A stretch of DNA of 64,000 bases from Janthinobacterium fluminis (GTDB lineage: Bacteria; Pseudomonadota; Gammaproteobacteria; Burkholderiales; Burkholderiaceae_D): positions 558,001-622,000 of the forward strand of contig NZ_JAQQXR010000002.1 in NCBI RefSeq assembly GCF_028595325.1, given 5' to 3'. This document shows, one piece after another, positions 37,342-45,623 of this stretch. The notes beneath the pieces are model-generated. The model had not been told where the DNA came from, did no database searches, and was given only the letters and a program-made list of their open reading frames with translations. Each line of letters opens with the position of its first letter. Within the stretch, counting starts at the first letter, position 1. A program made the translations under genes and the position numbers.

Positions 37342-39026
37342 GCGCCGCGCCGGCCATCGACGCGGACTTGCTGCGGCGCGCCCGCGCCGCGCGCGCGCAG
37401 TCGCAGCGCACGCTGGTCGACGAGCTGCACGCGCTGAGCGGCGTCGAGCCGCGGCTGGCGCTGCGCGCGCTGGCGCAGCCCTTCGGCCTGGCCGTGCTGG
37501 AGACGGCCGACATGCTGGCCTTCGCGCCGGCCTTCGACCTGCTGCCGCTGGCGCAGGCCTTGGCGCGCCGCAGCGTGCTGCTGCGCACCGGCGACGGCCA
37601 GTTGGTCGGCGTGCTGGCCGACCCCTTCGACCTCGACCTGCAAACCTGGCTGGCGGCGCGGGCGCGCTGCCCGGCGCTGGCGCCGCTGCAGATCCGCCTG
37701 GCGCTGCAGTCCGACATCCAGGCCTATCTGTCGCGCCAGGAAGAGTCGGCGCGCGCCGTCGACACGCTGCTGCCCGGCGCCGCCGACACCAGGCGCGAGG
37801 GCAAGACGGCGGCCGTGCTGTCGTTCGCCTCCGTGTCCGAGGCGGCCAGCCCGGCCGTCCAGCTGGTCAACTCGACGCTGTACGACGCGCTCAAGGCGGG
37901 CGCCTCCGACATCCACCTGGAGAGCACGGCCGGCGGGCTGGCCGTCAAATACCGGGTCGACGGCGTGCTCGACCACGCCACGGCCGTCAACGGCGCCGAG
38001 CTGGCCGAGCGCATCATCTCGCGCCTGAAGGTGCTCGCCGAGCTCGACATCGCCGAGCGCCGCGTGCCGCAGGACGGCAGCTTCCGCGTCGAGGCGGGCG
38101 GGCGCGAAATCGACCTGCGCGTCTCGATCATGCCCAGCATCCACGGCGAGGACGCCGTCATCCGCATCCTCGACAAGCGCGCCATGATCGAGGCCTACGG
38201 CGCGCTGACGCTGGAGGCGCTGGGTTTCGACGCGGCCTCGCTGGCCTCGCTGCGCGCGCTGGCGCAGGAAGCCTACGGCATGCTGCTGGTGACGGGGCCT
38301 ACCGGCTCCGGCAAGACGACGACGCTGTACGCGGCGCTGACGGAAATCCACAACGGCCGCGAGAAGATCATCACCATCGAGGATCCGGTCGAATACCAGC
38401 TGCCCGGCATCCTGCAAATTCCCGTCAACGAGAAGAAGGGCCTGAGCTTCGCCAAGGGCCTGCGCTCGATCCTGCGCCACGATCCCGATAAAATCATGGT
38501 CGGCGAAATCCGCGACCGCGAGACGGCGGAGATCGCCGTGCAGTCGGCGCTGACGGGCCACCTGGTGCTGACGACGGTGCACGCGAACAATGTGTTCGAC
38601 GTCTTCGGCCGCTTCACCCATATGGGCATCGACCCCTACGCCTTCGTCTCGGCCCTGAACGGCATCTGGGCGCAGCGCCTGATCCGCATGAACTGTCCGC
38701 ACTGCGCGGCGCCGTACACGCCGAGCGAGGCCGAACTGGCCGGCGTCAAGCTGCGCCGCGCCGACGTCGGCGACTTCCGCTTCGCCCAGGGGAGCGGTTG
38801 CGGCGACTGCCGCGGCACCGGCTACAAGGGGCGCCGCTCGATTGCCGAAATCCTCACGCTCAACGACGAGATCCGCGAGCTGATCGTCGACAAGCGGCCG
38901 ATCCGCCAGATCAAGGCGGCCGCCTACGAGAACGGCACGCGCAGCCTGCGCCTGGCCGGGCTGGAACTGGTCAAACGCGGCGCGACGACGCTGGCGGAAA
39001 TCAAGCGCGTGACGCTGCATGCGTAG
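37338..39026 (+). CDS. gspE: Type II secretion ATPase GspE
   Basis: 562 residues from the GTG that overlaps gspF; the open frame upstream only shadows gspF. The N-terminal T2SSE_N domain (about 1-150) precedes the ATPase core. Walker A is GPTGSGKTTT near residue 320, the Asp box is IEDPVEYQ, and Walker B is KIMVGEIRDRET. A zinc-type Cys pair motif (CPHC and CGDC, about 455-490) is present. The hexameric ATPase powers pseudopilus growth. The end overlaps the next gene by eight bases. Confidence 0.94.
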   Translation: MSAAPAIDADLLRRARAARAQSQRTLVDELHALSGVEPRLALRALAQPFGLAVLETADMLAFAPAFDLLPLAQALARRSVLLRTGDGQLVGVLADPFDLDLQTWLAARARCPALAPLQIRLALQSDIQAYLSRQEESARAVDTLLPGAADTRREGKTAAVLSFASVSEAASPAVQLVNSTLYDALKAGASDIHLESTAGGLAVKYRVDGVLDHATAVNGAELAERIISRLKVLAELDIAERRVPQDGSFRVEAGGREIDLRVSIMPSIHGEDAVIRILDKRAMIEAYGALTLEALGFDAASLASLRALAQEAYGMLLVTGPTGSGKTTTLYAALTEIHNGREKIITIEDPVEYQLPGILQIPVNEKKGLSFAKGLRSILRHDPDKIMVGEIRDRETAEIAVQSALTGHLVLTTVHANNVFDVFGRFTHMGIDPYAFVSALNGIWAQRLIRMNCPHCAAPYTPSEAELAGVKLRRADVGDFRFAQGSGCGDCRGTGYKGRRSIAEILTLNDEIRELIVDKRPIRQIKAAAYENGTRSLRLAGLELVKRGATTLAEIKRVTLHA

Positions 39027-40335
39027 GCGCCCGGGACAGCTGTTGCGCCTGAGCGTGGGCGCCGAGGCGCTCAGCCTGGAGCGCGCCGGCGGCTGGCGCG
39101 CCGCGGCGGCGGCGCCGGCCAGCGTGGCGCTGGCGCCGGGCTGGGACGGCGCAGCCCTCGACGCCGCGCTGGCGCAGTTGCTGGCCGGTGCCGGCCACGC
39201 CGGCTGGCCGCTCGCCGTCGTGCTCGACGATGCGTTGCTGCGGCTGTGGCAGGTGGCGCCGCCGCGCGGCGCCAGCCGCCCGGCCGACCTCGACGCGGCG
39301 GCGGCGCTGCGTTTCCAGACCTTGTACGGCGAAGCGGCGGCCGACTGGCGTATCGCCGGCCACTGGCAGGCGCGCGCGCCGTTTTTCGGCGCCGCGCCGG
39401 CGCCGCTGCTGGCCGCGCTGGAGCGGGCTGCCGCCGCGCACGGCGTGCACATCGTCGCCGTCGTGCCGCAGTTTGTCGAGGCCTGGCAGCGCTGCCGCGG
39501 CGCGCTGCGGGCCGGCGCCTGGTTCGGCGTGCTGCGCGGCGGGATGCTGACGCTCGCCGCCATCGACGCCGGCCGCCTGCGCGCCGTGCGCGCGCTGCCG
39601 CTGCCGCAAGACGCCGGCCACGAATGGCTGACCGGGACGCTGAGGCGCGAAGCGCTGCTGCTGGACCTGGCCGCGCCGGCCCTGCTGCAGTTGTGCGGCG
39701 CGGCGCCGGCGTGGGCGGCGGCGCCGGCCGGCGCCGGCCAGATTCCGCTGGCCCTGTTCGGCGAGGGCGCCGTCGCGCGCGGCGGCGCCGGCATGCCGCG
39801 GCTGGCCATCGACTTCGCGCCGGCCGGCCTGCGGCGCGCGCTGTTCCAGCTGCATCCGGCCTGGTGGGCCGGCGCCGCGCTGGGCCTGGCCCTGTGCGTC
39901 AGCGGCGCGCTGGCCGGCTCGGCGGCGCTGGCGCAGCAGCGCGTCCGCGCCGCCGAGCTGGAGCAGCAGGCGCGCCGCGCCGCGCGCCTGAGCCGGCCGG
40001 CGCCGCCGGCGGCGCCGCTGGTCGCGCCGGAGCGGGCGGCGGCGGTGAACGCCGCGGTGCTGCGGCTGAACCTGCCGTGGCGCGCGCTGCAGGAGGCGGT
40101 GGCCGCCGCCACGCCGGCGACGGTGGCGCTGCTGACGCTGGAGCCGGACGCGCGCAAGCGCGTGCTCAAGCTGGGCGCCGAAGCGAAAACCAGCGAGGCC
40201 ATGATCGCCTACGTCGAGGAACTCAAGCGCCAGGAGCTGTTCGCCAGCGTGGCGCTGACCCGTCACGACATCAACGAACAAGACCCGAACCGGCCGGTGC
40301 GCTTCCAGCTGGAAGCCAGATGGGCGGCGCCGTGA
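39019..40335 (+). CDS. GspL/PilM-PilN-like assembly platform protein
   Basis: 438 residues. The N-terminal half (about 1-230) is probably an actin-like cytosolic domain of the PilM/GspL type, seen only as a weak fold-level pattern. A membrane segment lies near 285-315. The periplasmic part after it resembles PilN, including the ending Q-D-P-N-R-P-V-R-F-Q-L-E-A. In canonical systems PilM and PilN are separate; a joined protein is like GspL. It overlaps gspE by eight bases and couples to the next gene. Confidence 0.72.
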   Translation: MRRRPGQLLRLSVGAEALSLERAGGWRAAAAAPASVALAPGWDGAALDAALAQLLAGAGHAGWPLAVVLDDALLRLWQVAPPRGASRPADLDAAAALRFQTLYGEAAADWRIAGHWQARAPFFGAAPAPLLAALERAAAAHGVHIVAVVPQFVEAWQRCRGALRAGAWFGVLRGGMLTLAAIDAGRLRAVRALPLPQDAGHEWLTGTLRREALLLDLAAPALLQLCGAAPAWAAAPAGAGQIPLALFGEGAVARGGAGMPRLAIDFAPAGLRRALFQLHPAWWAGAALGLALCVSGALAGSAALAQQRVRAAELEQQARRAARLSRPAPPAAPLVAPERAAAVNAAVLRLNLPWRALQEAVAAATPATVALLTLEPDARKRVLKLGAEAKTSEAMIAYVEELKRQELFASVALTRHDINEQDPNRPVRFQLEARWAAP

Positions 40336-40898
40336 CGGCGGCCGGTTTTTCCGCCGCGCTGCTGGGCGCGCGCCTGCTGCTGCGCCGGCTCGGACCGGCC
40401 GCCTGCGGCGCCGCCGCGCTGTGCGTGTTGGGCGCCGGCGCCTGGGGCTGGGCCTGGCAGCAACGCGCCGCGCTGGCGCGGCTGGCCACCCGGCCGGCCG
40501 CCGTTGCGCCGGCGCCGCCGGCCGCGGCGGCCGGGCCGTCCGGCGCGGCCGCCAACCTGGCGCTGTTTTACGACACGCTGGGACAGCGCCGCTACGCCGA
40601 GCAAGAGGTCGGCCGGCTGTTCGCGCTGGCGGCCAAGTCGGGCCTGAGCCTGAGGCAGGGCGAATACAAGTTCGCCTACGACCAGGCCAGCGGCGTGCAC
40701 ACCTACCAGGCCGTGTTGCCGCTCAAGGGCAGTTATCGGGCCGTCTGGCAGTTCGGCCTGGAGGTGCTGCGCGCGGTGCCCTACGCGGCGCTCGACGACA
40801 TCAGTTTCCGGCGCGAGTCGATCGCCGACCCGGCGCCGGAGGCGCGCCTGCGCCTGACCTTCTACCTGAAGGATGCGGACGCGGCGGTGGCGCCATGA
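40332..40898 (+). CDS. GspM/PilO-like assembly protein
   Basis: 188 residues from a GTG that overlaps the previous stop, the same junction type as gspF-gspE; an ATG at 40320 is an alternative. One membrane segment (about 18-42) is followed by a Pro/Ala linker and an alpha/beta periplasmic domain ending in RLRLTFYLKD. That order matches GspM/PilO. The protein would dimerise with the GspL-like partner. The call is by position and topology rather than motif. Confidence 0.65.
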   Translation: MTAAGFSAALLGARLLLRRLGPAACGAAALCVLGAGAWGWAWQQRAALARLATRPAAVAPAPPAAAAGPSGAAANLALFYDTLGQRRYAEQEVGRLFALAAKSGLSLRQGEYKFAYDQASGVHTYQAVLPLKGSYRAVWQFGLEVLRAVPYAALDDISFRRESIADPAPEARLRLTFYLKDADAAVAP

Positions 40899-41425
40899 CG
40901 CCGCGCCACCTGGCGCTGGCGGCGGCGCTGGCCGGCGCCGCCGCCCTGGCCGCGTTCGGCGACAGCAGCCCGGCCGTCGACGTGGCCGAGGCGGTGGTGC
41001 GCGGCGCGGCCGCGCCGGCGCCGGCGCGGCGCGCCGCCAGTGCGGCGCCGGCCGCCGCGCCGCTGATCCTGGCGCTGCGCCCGCGCGCCGAGTTGATCGG
41101 CGAGGCCGGCGAATTCGCCGGCGCCGACGCCGCCTTCCAGAGCCAGGACTGGACGCCGCCGCCGGCGCCGCCGCCCACGCAGGAGGCAGCGCCGCCGGCG
41201 CCGCCGCCGAGCGCGCCGCCGCTGCCGTTCACCTGCATCGGCAAGGCCGCCGCCGGCGGCAGTTGGGAAGTGTTCCTGGCGCGGGCCGACAAAACCTATA
41301 TCGTGCGCAGCAACAGCGTCATCGACGGCCAGTACCGCGTCGATGCGATCGCGCCGCCCTTGATGACGCTCACCTATCTGCCGTTGAACCAGGTTCAACA
41401 GCTCAACATTGGAGTTCCCGACTGA
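40895..41425 (+). CDS. Periplasmic GspC/PilP-like adaptor
   Basis: 176 residues. A short N-terminal membrane or signal segment is followed by a long Ala/Pro-rich linker (about 30-115) and a small beta domain starting PFTCIGKAAAGGSWEVFLA. Such a linker plus a homology-region-like domain fits the proteins that bridge inner-membrane platform and secretin (PilP, GspC). It sits directly before the secretin gene and overlaps both neighbours (ATGA, one base). The family is not certain. Confidence 0.6.
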   Translation: MTPRHLALAAALAGAAALAAFGDSSPAVDVAEAVVRGAAAPAPARRAASAAPAAAPLILALRPRAELIGEAGEFAGADAAFQSQDWTPPPAPPPTQEAAPPAPPPSAPPLPFTCIGKAAAGGSWEVFLARADKTYIVRSNSVIDGQYRVDAIAPPLMTLTYLPLNQVQQLNIGVPD

Positions 41426-43338
41426 TGCCTGGCCACGCAAGAATCTTCCCCGCCGGCTGCGCCGGTCTCCGCCGCGCGGCGGCGCTGGCCCTGCTGCTGG
41501 CGCTGTGCGGCTGCGCGGCGCAGCAGGCTTACCGCGACGGCCGCGCGCTGCTCGCGCAGGACCAGGTCGAGGCCGGCCTGCTGAGGCTCCAGGACGCGGT
41601 CGCGCGCGAGCCCGGCAACGCGGAATACAAGATGGCCTACCTGGGCGCGCGCGACGGCGCCATCGCCCGCTATCTGGAGCGGGCCGAACGCGCCTACGCG
41701 GCGGCGCAGCCGGAGCCGGCCGCCGCGCAGTTGCAGGCGGCGCTGGCGCTGGACCCGCAAAACGAGCGCGCCAGGGCCGGCCTGCGCGCGCTCGACGCCG
41801 CCGCGCGCCAGGCGAAGCTGCTGGCCGAGGCCGGCGCCGCCGCCGCCAACAAGCAGTACGAGCCGGCGCGCCAGCAGCTCGCCGCCATCCTGAGCGAACG
41901 GCCCGACCACCCGGGCGCGCGCGCGCTGCTGCGCGAGATCGGCGAGAAGACGGCGCCGGCGCCGGCCGAGTCGGGCCTGGCGCAGGCGTTCCGCCAGCCG
42001 CTGACGATCGAGTTCCGCGACGCCCCGCTCAAGCAGGTGTTCGACGTCGTGGCGCGCCGCTCGGGCCTGAATTTCATCTTCGACAAGGACGTCAAGATCG
42101 ACGGCAGGACCACTATCCTCCTGAAGAACAGCACGGTTGAGGCGGCCATCTACTTTCTGCTGATAAGCAACCAGCTGGAGCAGCAGGTGATGGATGCGAA
42201 CACCATCCTGATCTATCCGAACGTCGCGCTGAAGGTCAAGGAATACCAGGAAATGGTGGTGAAGACCTTCTTCCTGGCGAACGCCGAAGCCAAGCAGATC
42301 GCCTACACGCTGAAGACCATCCTGAAGTCGCGCGACGTCGTCGTCGACGAAAAGCTCAATCTGGTGATTGTGCGCGACAGCGCCGAGGCGATCCGCCTGG
42401 CCGAGCGCCTGGTCGCCTTGCAGGATGTGGCGGAACCGGAGGTCATGCTCGACGTCGAGATCCTGGAAGTCAAACGCAGCCGCCTGATGGAGCTGGGCGT
42501 GGCCTGGCCGGGCGGCGTCACGCTGGCGCCGCTGACCGGCACCGGCGGCCGCGCGCTGACCGTCGCGGACCTGAACCATCTGAACCAGCGCAGCATCGGC
42601 ATTTCCGAACTGAGCGCCAGGATCAACGCCAACAAGACCGACGGCGACACGAATATCCTGGCCAATCCGCGCATCCGCGTGCGCAACAAGGAAAAGGCCA
42701 AGGTGCTGATCGGCGAGAGGCTGCCGGTGATTACCACGACGATCTCGCCCGGCACCGGCGGCTTTGCCTCCGAGTCCGTCGCCTATGTCGACGTCGGGCT
42801 GACGCTGAACGCCGAGCCGACGATTTACCTGAACAACGAGGTGGCGATCCGCATCTCGCTGGAGGTCAGCAATCTGGTCAGCCAGCTGACGACCAAGACC
42901 GGCAGCGTGGCCTACCAGATCGGCACCCGGCAGGCGACGACGCTGCTGCAACTGAAGGATGGCGAGAACCAGGTGCTGGCCGGCTTGATCAACAATGAAG
43001 ACCGCAGTTCCGGCAGCAAGGTGCCCGGCTTCGGCGACATTCCACTGCTGGGGCGTCTGTTTGGCAGCACCAAGGACGACCGGCAGAAAACCGAGATTGT
43101 GCTGTCGATCACGCCGCGCCTGGTGCGCAATATCCAGCGCCCGGAGGCGCAGGCGTCCGAATTTTCCACCGGCACCGAGAGCAACTTCCGCCGCCGCCCC
43201 GACCTGAGTCCGAAGGCGCCGACGCAGTTGCCCGGCATGCCGGCCGCATCCGCCGCCGCACCGGCCGCGCCTGTGCCGGTTGCGCCTGCGCCGGCCGCAC
43301 CTACGCAGGCTGTACCTACGCCGGCTGCACCGAAATGA
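41425..43338 (+). CDS. gspD: Secretin GspD with lipoprotein signal and N-terminal TPR part
   Basis: 637 residues from an ATG overlapping the previous stop by one base. The start has a lipobox (L-C-G-C, Cys about 29), so the secretin is itself lipidated and may not need a pilotin. TPR-like repeats (about 30-180) come first. An STN/N0-type segment ([15 protein letters not shown]), N1/N2 domains and the secretin core follow, with [15 protein letters not shown] and [15 protein letters not shown] Pro/Ala-rich tail ends the protein. It would form the outer-membrane pore of the system. Confidence 0.92.
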   Translation: MPGHARIFPAGCAGLRRAAALALLLALCGCAAQQAYRDGRALLAQDQVEAGLLRLQDAVAREPGNAEYKMAYLGARDGAIARYLERAERAYAAAQPEPAAAQLQAALALDPQNERARAGLRALDAAARQAKLLAEAGAAAANKQYEPARQQLAAILSERPDHPGARALLREIGEKTAPAPAESGLAQAFRQPLTIEFRDAPLKQVFDVVARRSGLNFIFDKDVKIDGRTTILLKNSTVEAAIYFLLISNQLEQQVMDANTILIYPNVALKVKEYQEMVVKTFFLANAEAKQIAYTLKTILKSRDVVVDEKLNLVIVRDSAEAIRLAERLVALQDVAEPEVMLDVEILEVKRSRLMELGVAWPGGVTLAPLTGTGGRALTVADLNHLNQRSIGISELSARINANKTDGDTNILANPRIRVRNKEKAKVLIGERLPVITTTISPGTGGFASESVAYVDVGLTLNAEPTIYLNNEVAIRISLEVSNLVSQLTTKTGSVAYQIGTRQATTLLQLKDGENQVLAGLINNEDRSSGSKVPGFGDIPLLGRLFGSTKDDRQKTEIVLSITPRLVRNIQRPEAQASEFSTGTESNFRRRPDLSPKAPTQLPGMPAASAAAPAAPVPVAPAPAAPTQAVPTPAAPK

Positions 43339-43820
43339 ACTTCGCCGTGGCGCGCGGCGGCGGCTTCACGCTGATCGAGCTGCTGGTGACACTGGCGATT
43401 CTGGGCGTGCTCGGCACGCTGGTGGCGCCGGCCGCGCAGGTGGCGCTGCAACGCCGCAACGAGCAGGAGTTGCGCCGCTCGCTGCGCGAGATCCGCCAGG
43501 GCATCGACGCCTACAAGCGCGCCTACGACGAGGGCCGCATCGCCAAGACGCTGGCCGCCAGCGGCTATCCGAAAAGCCTGGAACTGCTGGTCGAAGGCGT
43601 GGCCGACCAGCAAAGCCCGCAGCGCGCCAAGGTGTTTTTCCTGCGCCGGGTGCCGCGCGATCCCTTTCATCCCGACCCCGGCGTCGCCGACGCGCAAACC
43701 TGGGGCCGGCGCAGCTACGCCAGCGAGGCGGACGCGCCGCGCGAGGGCGAGGATGTCTACGACGTGTACTCGACGTCGGACAAGACCGGCCTGAACGACG
43801 TGCCTTACCGTTTGTGGTGA
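43335..43820 (+). CDS. Minor pseudopilin (GspG/H-like)
   Basis: 161 residues. After a short basic leader the cleavage motif [18 protein letters not shown] appears, with Glu5 present. The remainder is acidic to neutral with [12 protein letters not shown] and [13 protein letters not shown], which resembles the Ca loop of GspG-like proteins. It overlaps gspD by four bases. It is one of three further pilin-like genes at the end of this operon. Confidence 0.85.
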   Translation: MNFAVARGGGFTLIELLVTLAILGVLGTLVAPAAQVALQRRNEQELRRSLREIRQGIDAYKRAYDEGRIAKTLAASGYPKSLELLVEGVADQQSPQRAKVFFLRRVPRDPFHPDPGVADAQTWGRRSYASEADAPREGEDVYDVYSTSDKTGLNDVPYRLW

Positions 43821-43823
43821 GCG

Positions 43824-44216
43824 ATGGAGCGGCACATGATTAAGAGCGGGCGGCGCGGCTTCACACTGATTGAACTGTTGGTGGTGCTGGCCATCGTCGC
43901 GTTGCTGCTGAGCCTGGCCGTGCCGCGCTACTTCCCCAGCATCGTCACGGCCAAGGAAACCATCCTCGCCGACAATCTGCGCAATGCGCGCGCCACCATC
44001 GACCAGTTCTACGGCGACACCGGGCGCTATCCCGACTCGCTGGAGCAATTGGTGGAGAAAAAATATCTGCGCGCGCTGCCCGTCGACCCGATCACCGACA
44101 GCACGGCGACCTGGCTGCTGCTGGCGCCGCCGGACGAGGCCAAGGGCAATGTCTACGACCTTAGAAGCGGCGCGCCCGGCCAGGACCGCAGCGGCAAACC
44201 CTACGCCGACTGGTAA
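43824..44216 (+). CDS. Minor pseudopilin (GspG-like, short)
   Basis: 130 residues (126 if the Met at 43836 is used). The cleavage site is [18 protein letters not shown] with Glu5. The body has NARATIDQFYGDTGRYPDSL and LPVDPITDSTATW, a compact GspG-like C-terminal region. It is three bases after the previous stop. It would be processed by a prepilin peptidase encoded elsewhere. Confidence 0.85.
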   Translation: MERHMIKSGRRGFTLIELLVVLAIVALLLSLAVPRYFPSIVTAKETILADNLRNARATIDQFYGDTGRYPDSLEQLVEKKYLRALPVDPITDSTATWLLLAPPDEAKGNVYDLRSGAPGQDRSGKPYADW

Positions 44217-44220
44217 GACG

Positions 44221-44847
44221 ATGCCGTCCGCGCCGCGCCGCCAGCAGGGTTTCACCTACCTGGGCCTGCTCATCCTGGTCGCCATCATCGGCCTGGTCGG
44301 GGCGGCCGGCCTGAAGATGGGCGCGCTGCTGCAGCGCAGCGCCGCCGAACGGGAGTTGCTCGACATCGGCGCCGCCTTTGCCGACGCCCTCGACAGCTAT
44401 GCCCGCGTCACGCCGGCCGGCCAGCCGCGCCAGCCGGCCGCGCTCAAGGACTTGCTCCGCGACCCGCGCTTTCCCGGCACGCTGCGGCATTTGCGCAAGC
44501 TGTACGTCGATCCGATGACCGGCCGGGCCGAGTGGGGTTTGCTGCATCCGCCCGGCGGCAACGGCATCGTCGGCGTCCACAGCCTGTCGCCGGCCCGGCC
44601 GGTCAAGGTCGGCAATTTCGACGCGCGCTTCCAGGGCTTCGAGGACAAGCTGCGTTTGTCGGATTGGGTCTTCATGGCCTCGGGCGGCTTGGCCGGCGCT
44701 GCCGCGCCGGGCGCCGATCTCCCGGCCGTCCCGCCTTTGCCGCCTGCGCCCGCCGAGCCGCCTGCGCCGCCCGACGCGCCGCCAGAACCTGAGCCGGAAG
44801 CAGAGCCGGAACCGGCCGCAACGCCGCAGCCGGTGTCGGCCGAATGA
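44221..44847 (+). CDS. Pseudopilin lacking Glu5, with Pro/Glu-rich tail
   Basis: 208 residues from an ATG four bases after the previous stop; the longer upstream frame shadows the neighbour. The leader ends in QQG-FTYLGLLILVAIIGL. Position five is Gly rather than the conserved Glu, as in GspK-type tip pseudopilins. The protein is shorter than GspK and ends in a Pro, Glu and Ala-rich tail of about 40 residues with no fold. It could be a tip or an adaptor subunit. It is the last gene of the secretion operon. Confidence 0.78.
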   Translation: MPSAPRRQQGFTYLGLLILVAIIGLVGAAGLKMGALLQRSAAERELLDIGAAFADALDSYARVTPAGQPRQPAALKDLLRDPRFPGTLRHLRKLYVDPMTGRAEWGLLHPPGGNGIVGVHSLSPARPVKVGNFDARFQGFEDKLRLSDWVFMASGGLAGAAAPGADLPAVPPLPPAPAEPPAPPDAPPEPEPEAEPEPAATPQPVSAE

Positions 44848-45049
44848 CTATTGTTGACTCTTGGAAACGAGTGTGGCGGGAAAAAGACGGACTTATCAAT
44901 TTATGCTTGATATGCCCAGGAGCGTTATAAAAAAAGAATCTTAGATGAACATTTTATAAGACTTTTCGTGAGGATATTGATACTATTATTCAACGATGTT
45001 CTTTTCCACCAAGGGCCGTGTAACGCGGCCTCTTCATCCGAGGGTAAAT

Positions 45050-45538
45050 ATGAAATTGAAACTTTTCGTTGCAAGCTTGTTGGCCGCTGCCTCTTTTAGC
45101 GCCCTTGCAGCTGACCAGGCCGTCGTGCTGAGCCTGGATCCTGAGGCGATCAATGGTTTTGTCGGCTATAAAACTCCGCTTGACGGCATCCTGTCCGGCG
45201 GCTCCGATGTCATCACATTCAATGGCATTGGCGCCGGCGTGTATAACATCACTGTGACGATCAGCGGTCAGAACCTGACTTTTGATAGCGTCTTGTCGAA
45301 CCTGAACGGCGTTGGCGGCACCTATAGCCAAGACGGTAAATTCCGCTTCTTCGGTTTCGACTTCACCGGCAATGCGCCATTCACGCTGAACCTGTTCGGT
45401 AACGCCGGCCTCGGCGCGAAATACAGCGGCGAAGTGACGATCACGGCCGTTCCAGAGCCAGAAACCTATGGCATGCTGTTGGGTGGTCTGGGTCTGATCG
45501 CTTTCCTGGCCCGTCGCAAGGCGGCTAAACAGGTCTGA
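45050..45538 (+). CDS. FxDxF-type PEP-CTERM protein
   Basis: 162 residues from the ATG at 45050, which has a GAGGG ribosome site; the frame opens earlier but only this start gives a good signal peptide (ends ALA/AD). FFGFDFTG (about residues 103-110) matches the FxDxF motif class. The end VPEPETYGMLLGGLGLIAFLARRK is a complete PEP-CTERM. Codon choice is less GC-biased than its neighbours, which may reflect high expression. It lies 202 bases after the T2SS-like operon and before a strong terminator. Confidence 0.92.
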   Translation: MKLKLFVASLLAAASFSALAADQAVVLSLDPEAINGFVGYKTPLDGILSGGSDVITFNGIGAGVYNITVTISGQNLTFDSVLSNLNGVGGTYSQDGKFRFFGFDFTGNAPFTLNLFGNAGLGAKYSGEVTITAVPEPETYGMLLGGLGLIAFLARRKAAKQV

Positions 45539-45560
45539 GTCCCGCACAGCATCTTGTGAG

Positions 45561-45599
45561 AGACGAAAAAAAACCCGCTCTGCGGGTTTTTTTTCGTCT
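45561..45599. terminator. Strong bidirectional intrinsic terminator
   Basis: Stem CCCGC/GCGGG with loop TCT, flanked by eight A and eight T, extended symmetrically by AGACG/CGTCT. It serves the PEP-CTERM gene on the + strand and murJ on the minus strand. Confidence 0.92.
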
Positions 45600-45623
45600 G
45601 CCCGGAAGGGCCGGGGCGCCGGC

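Noticed and set aside
40320..40331. ATG at 40320 as start of the PilO-like gene
   Set aside because: Possible, but the GTGA junction at 40332 matches the gspF-gspE junction; only four residues differ, so I kept the later start.
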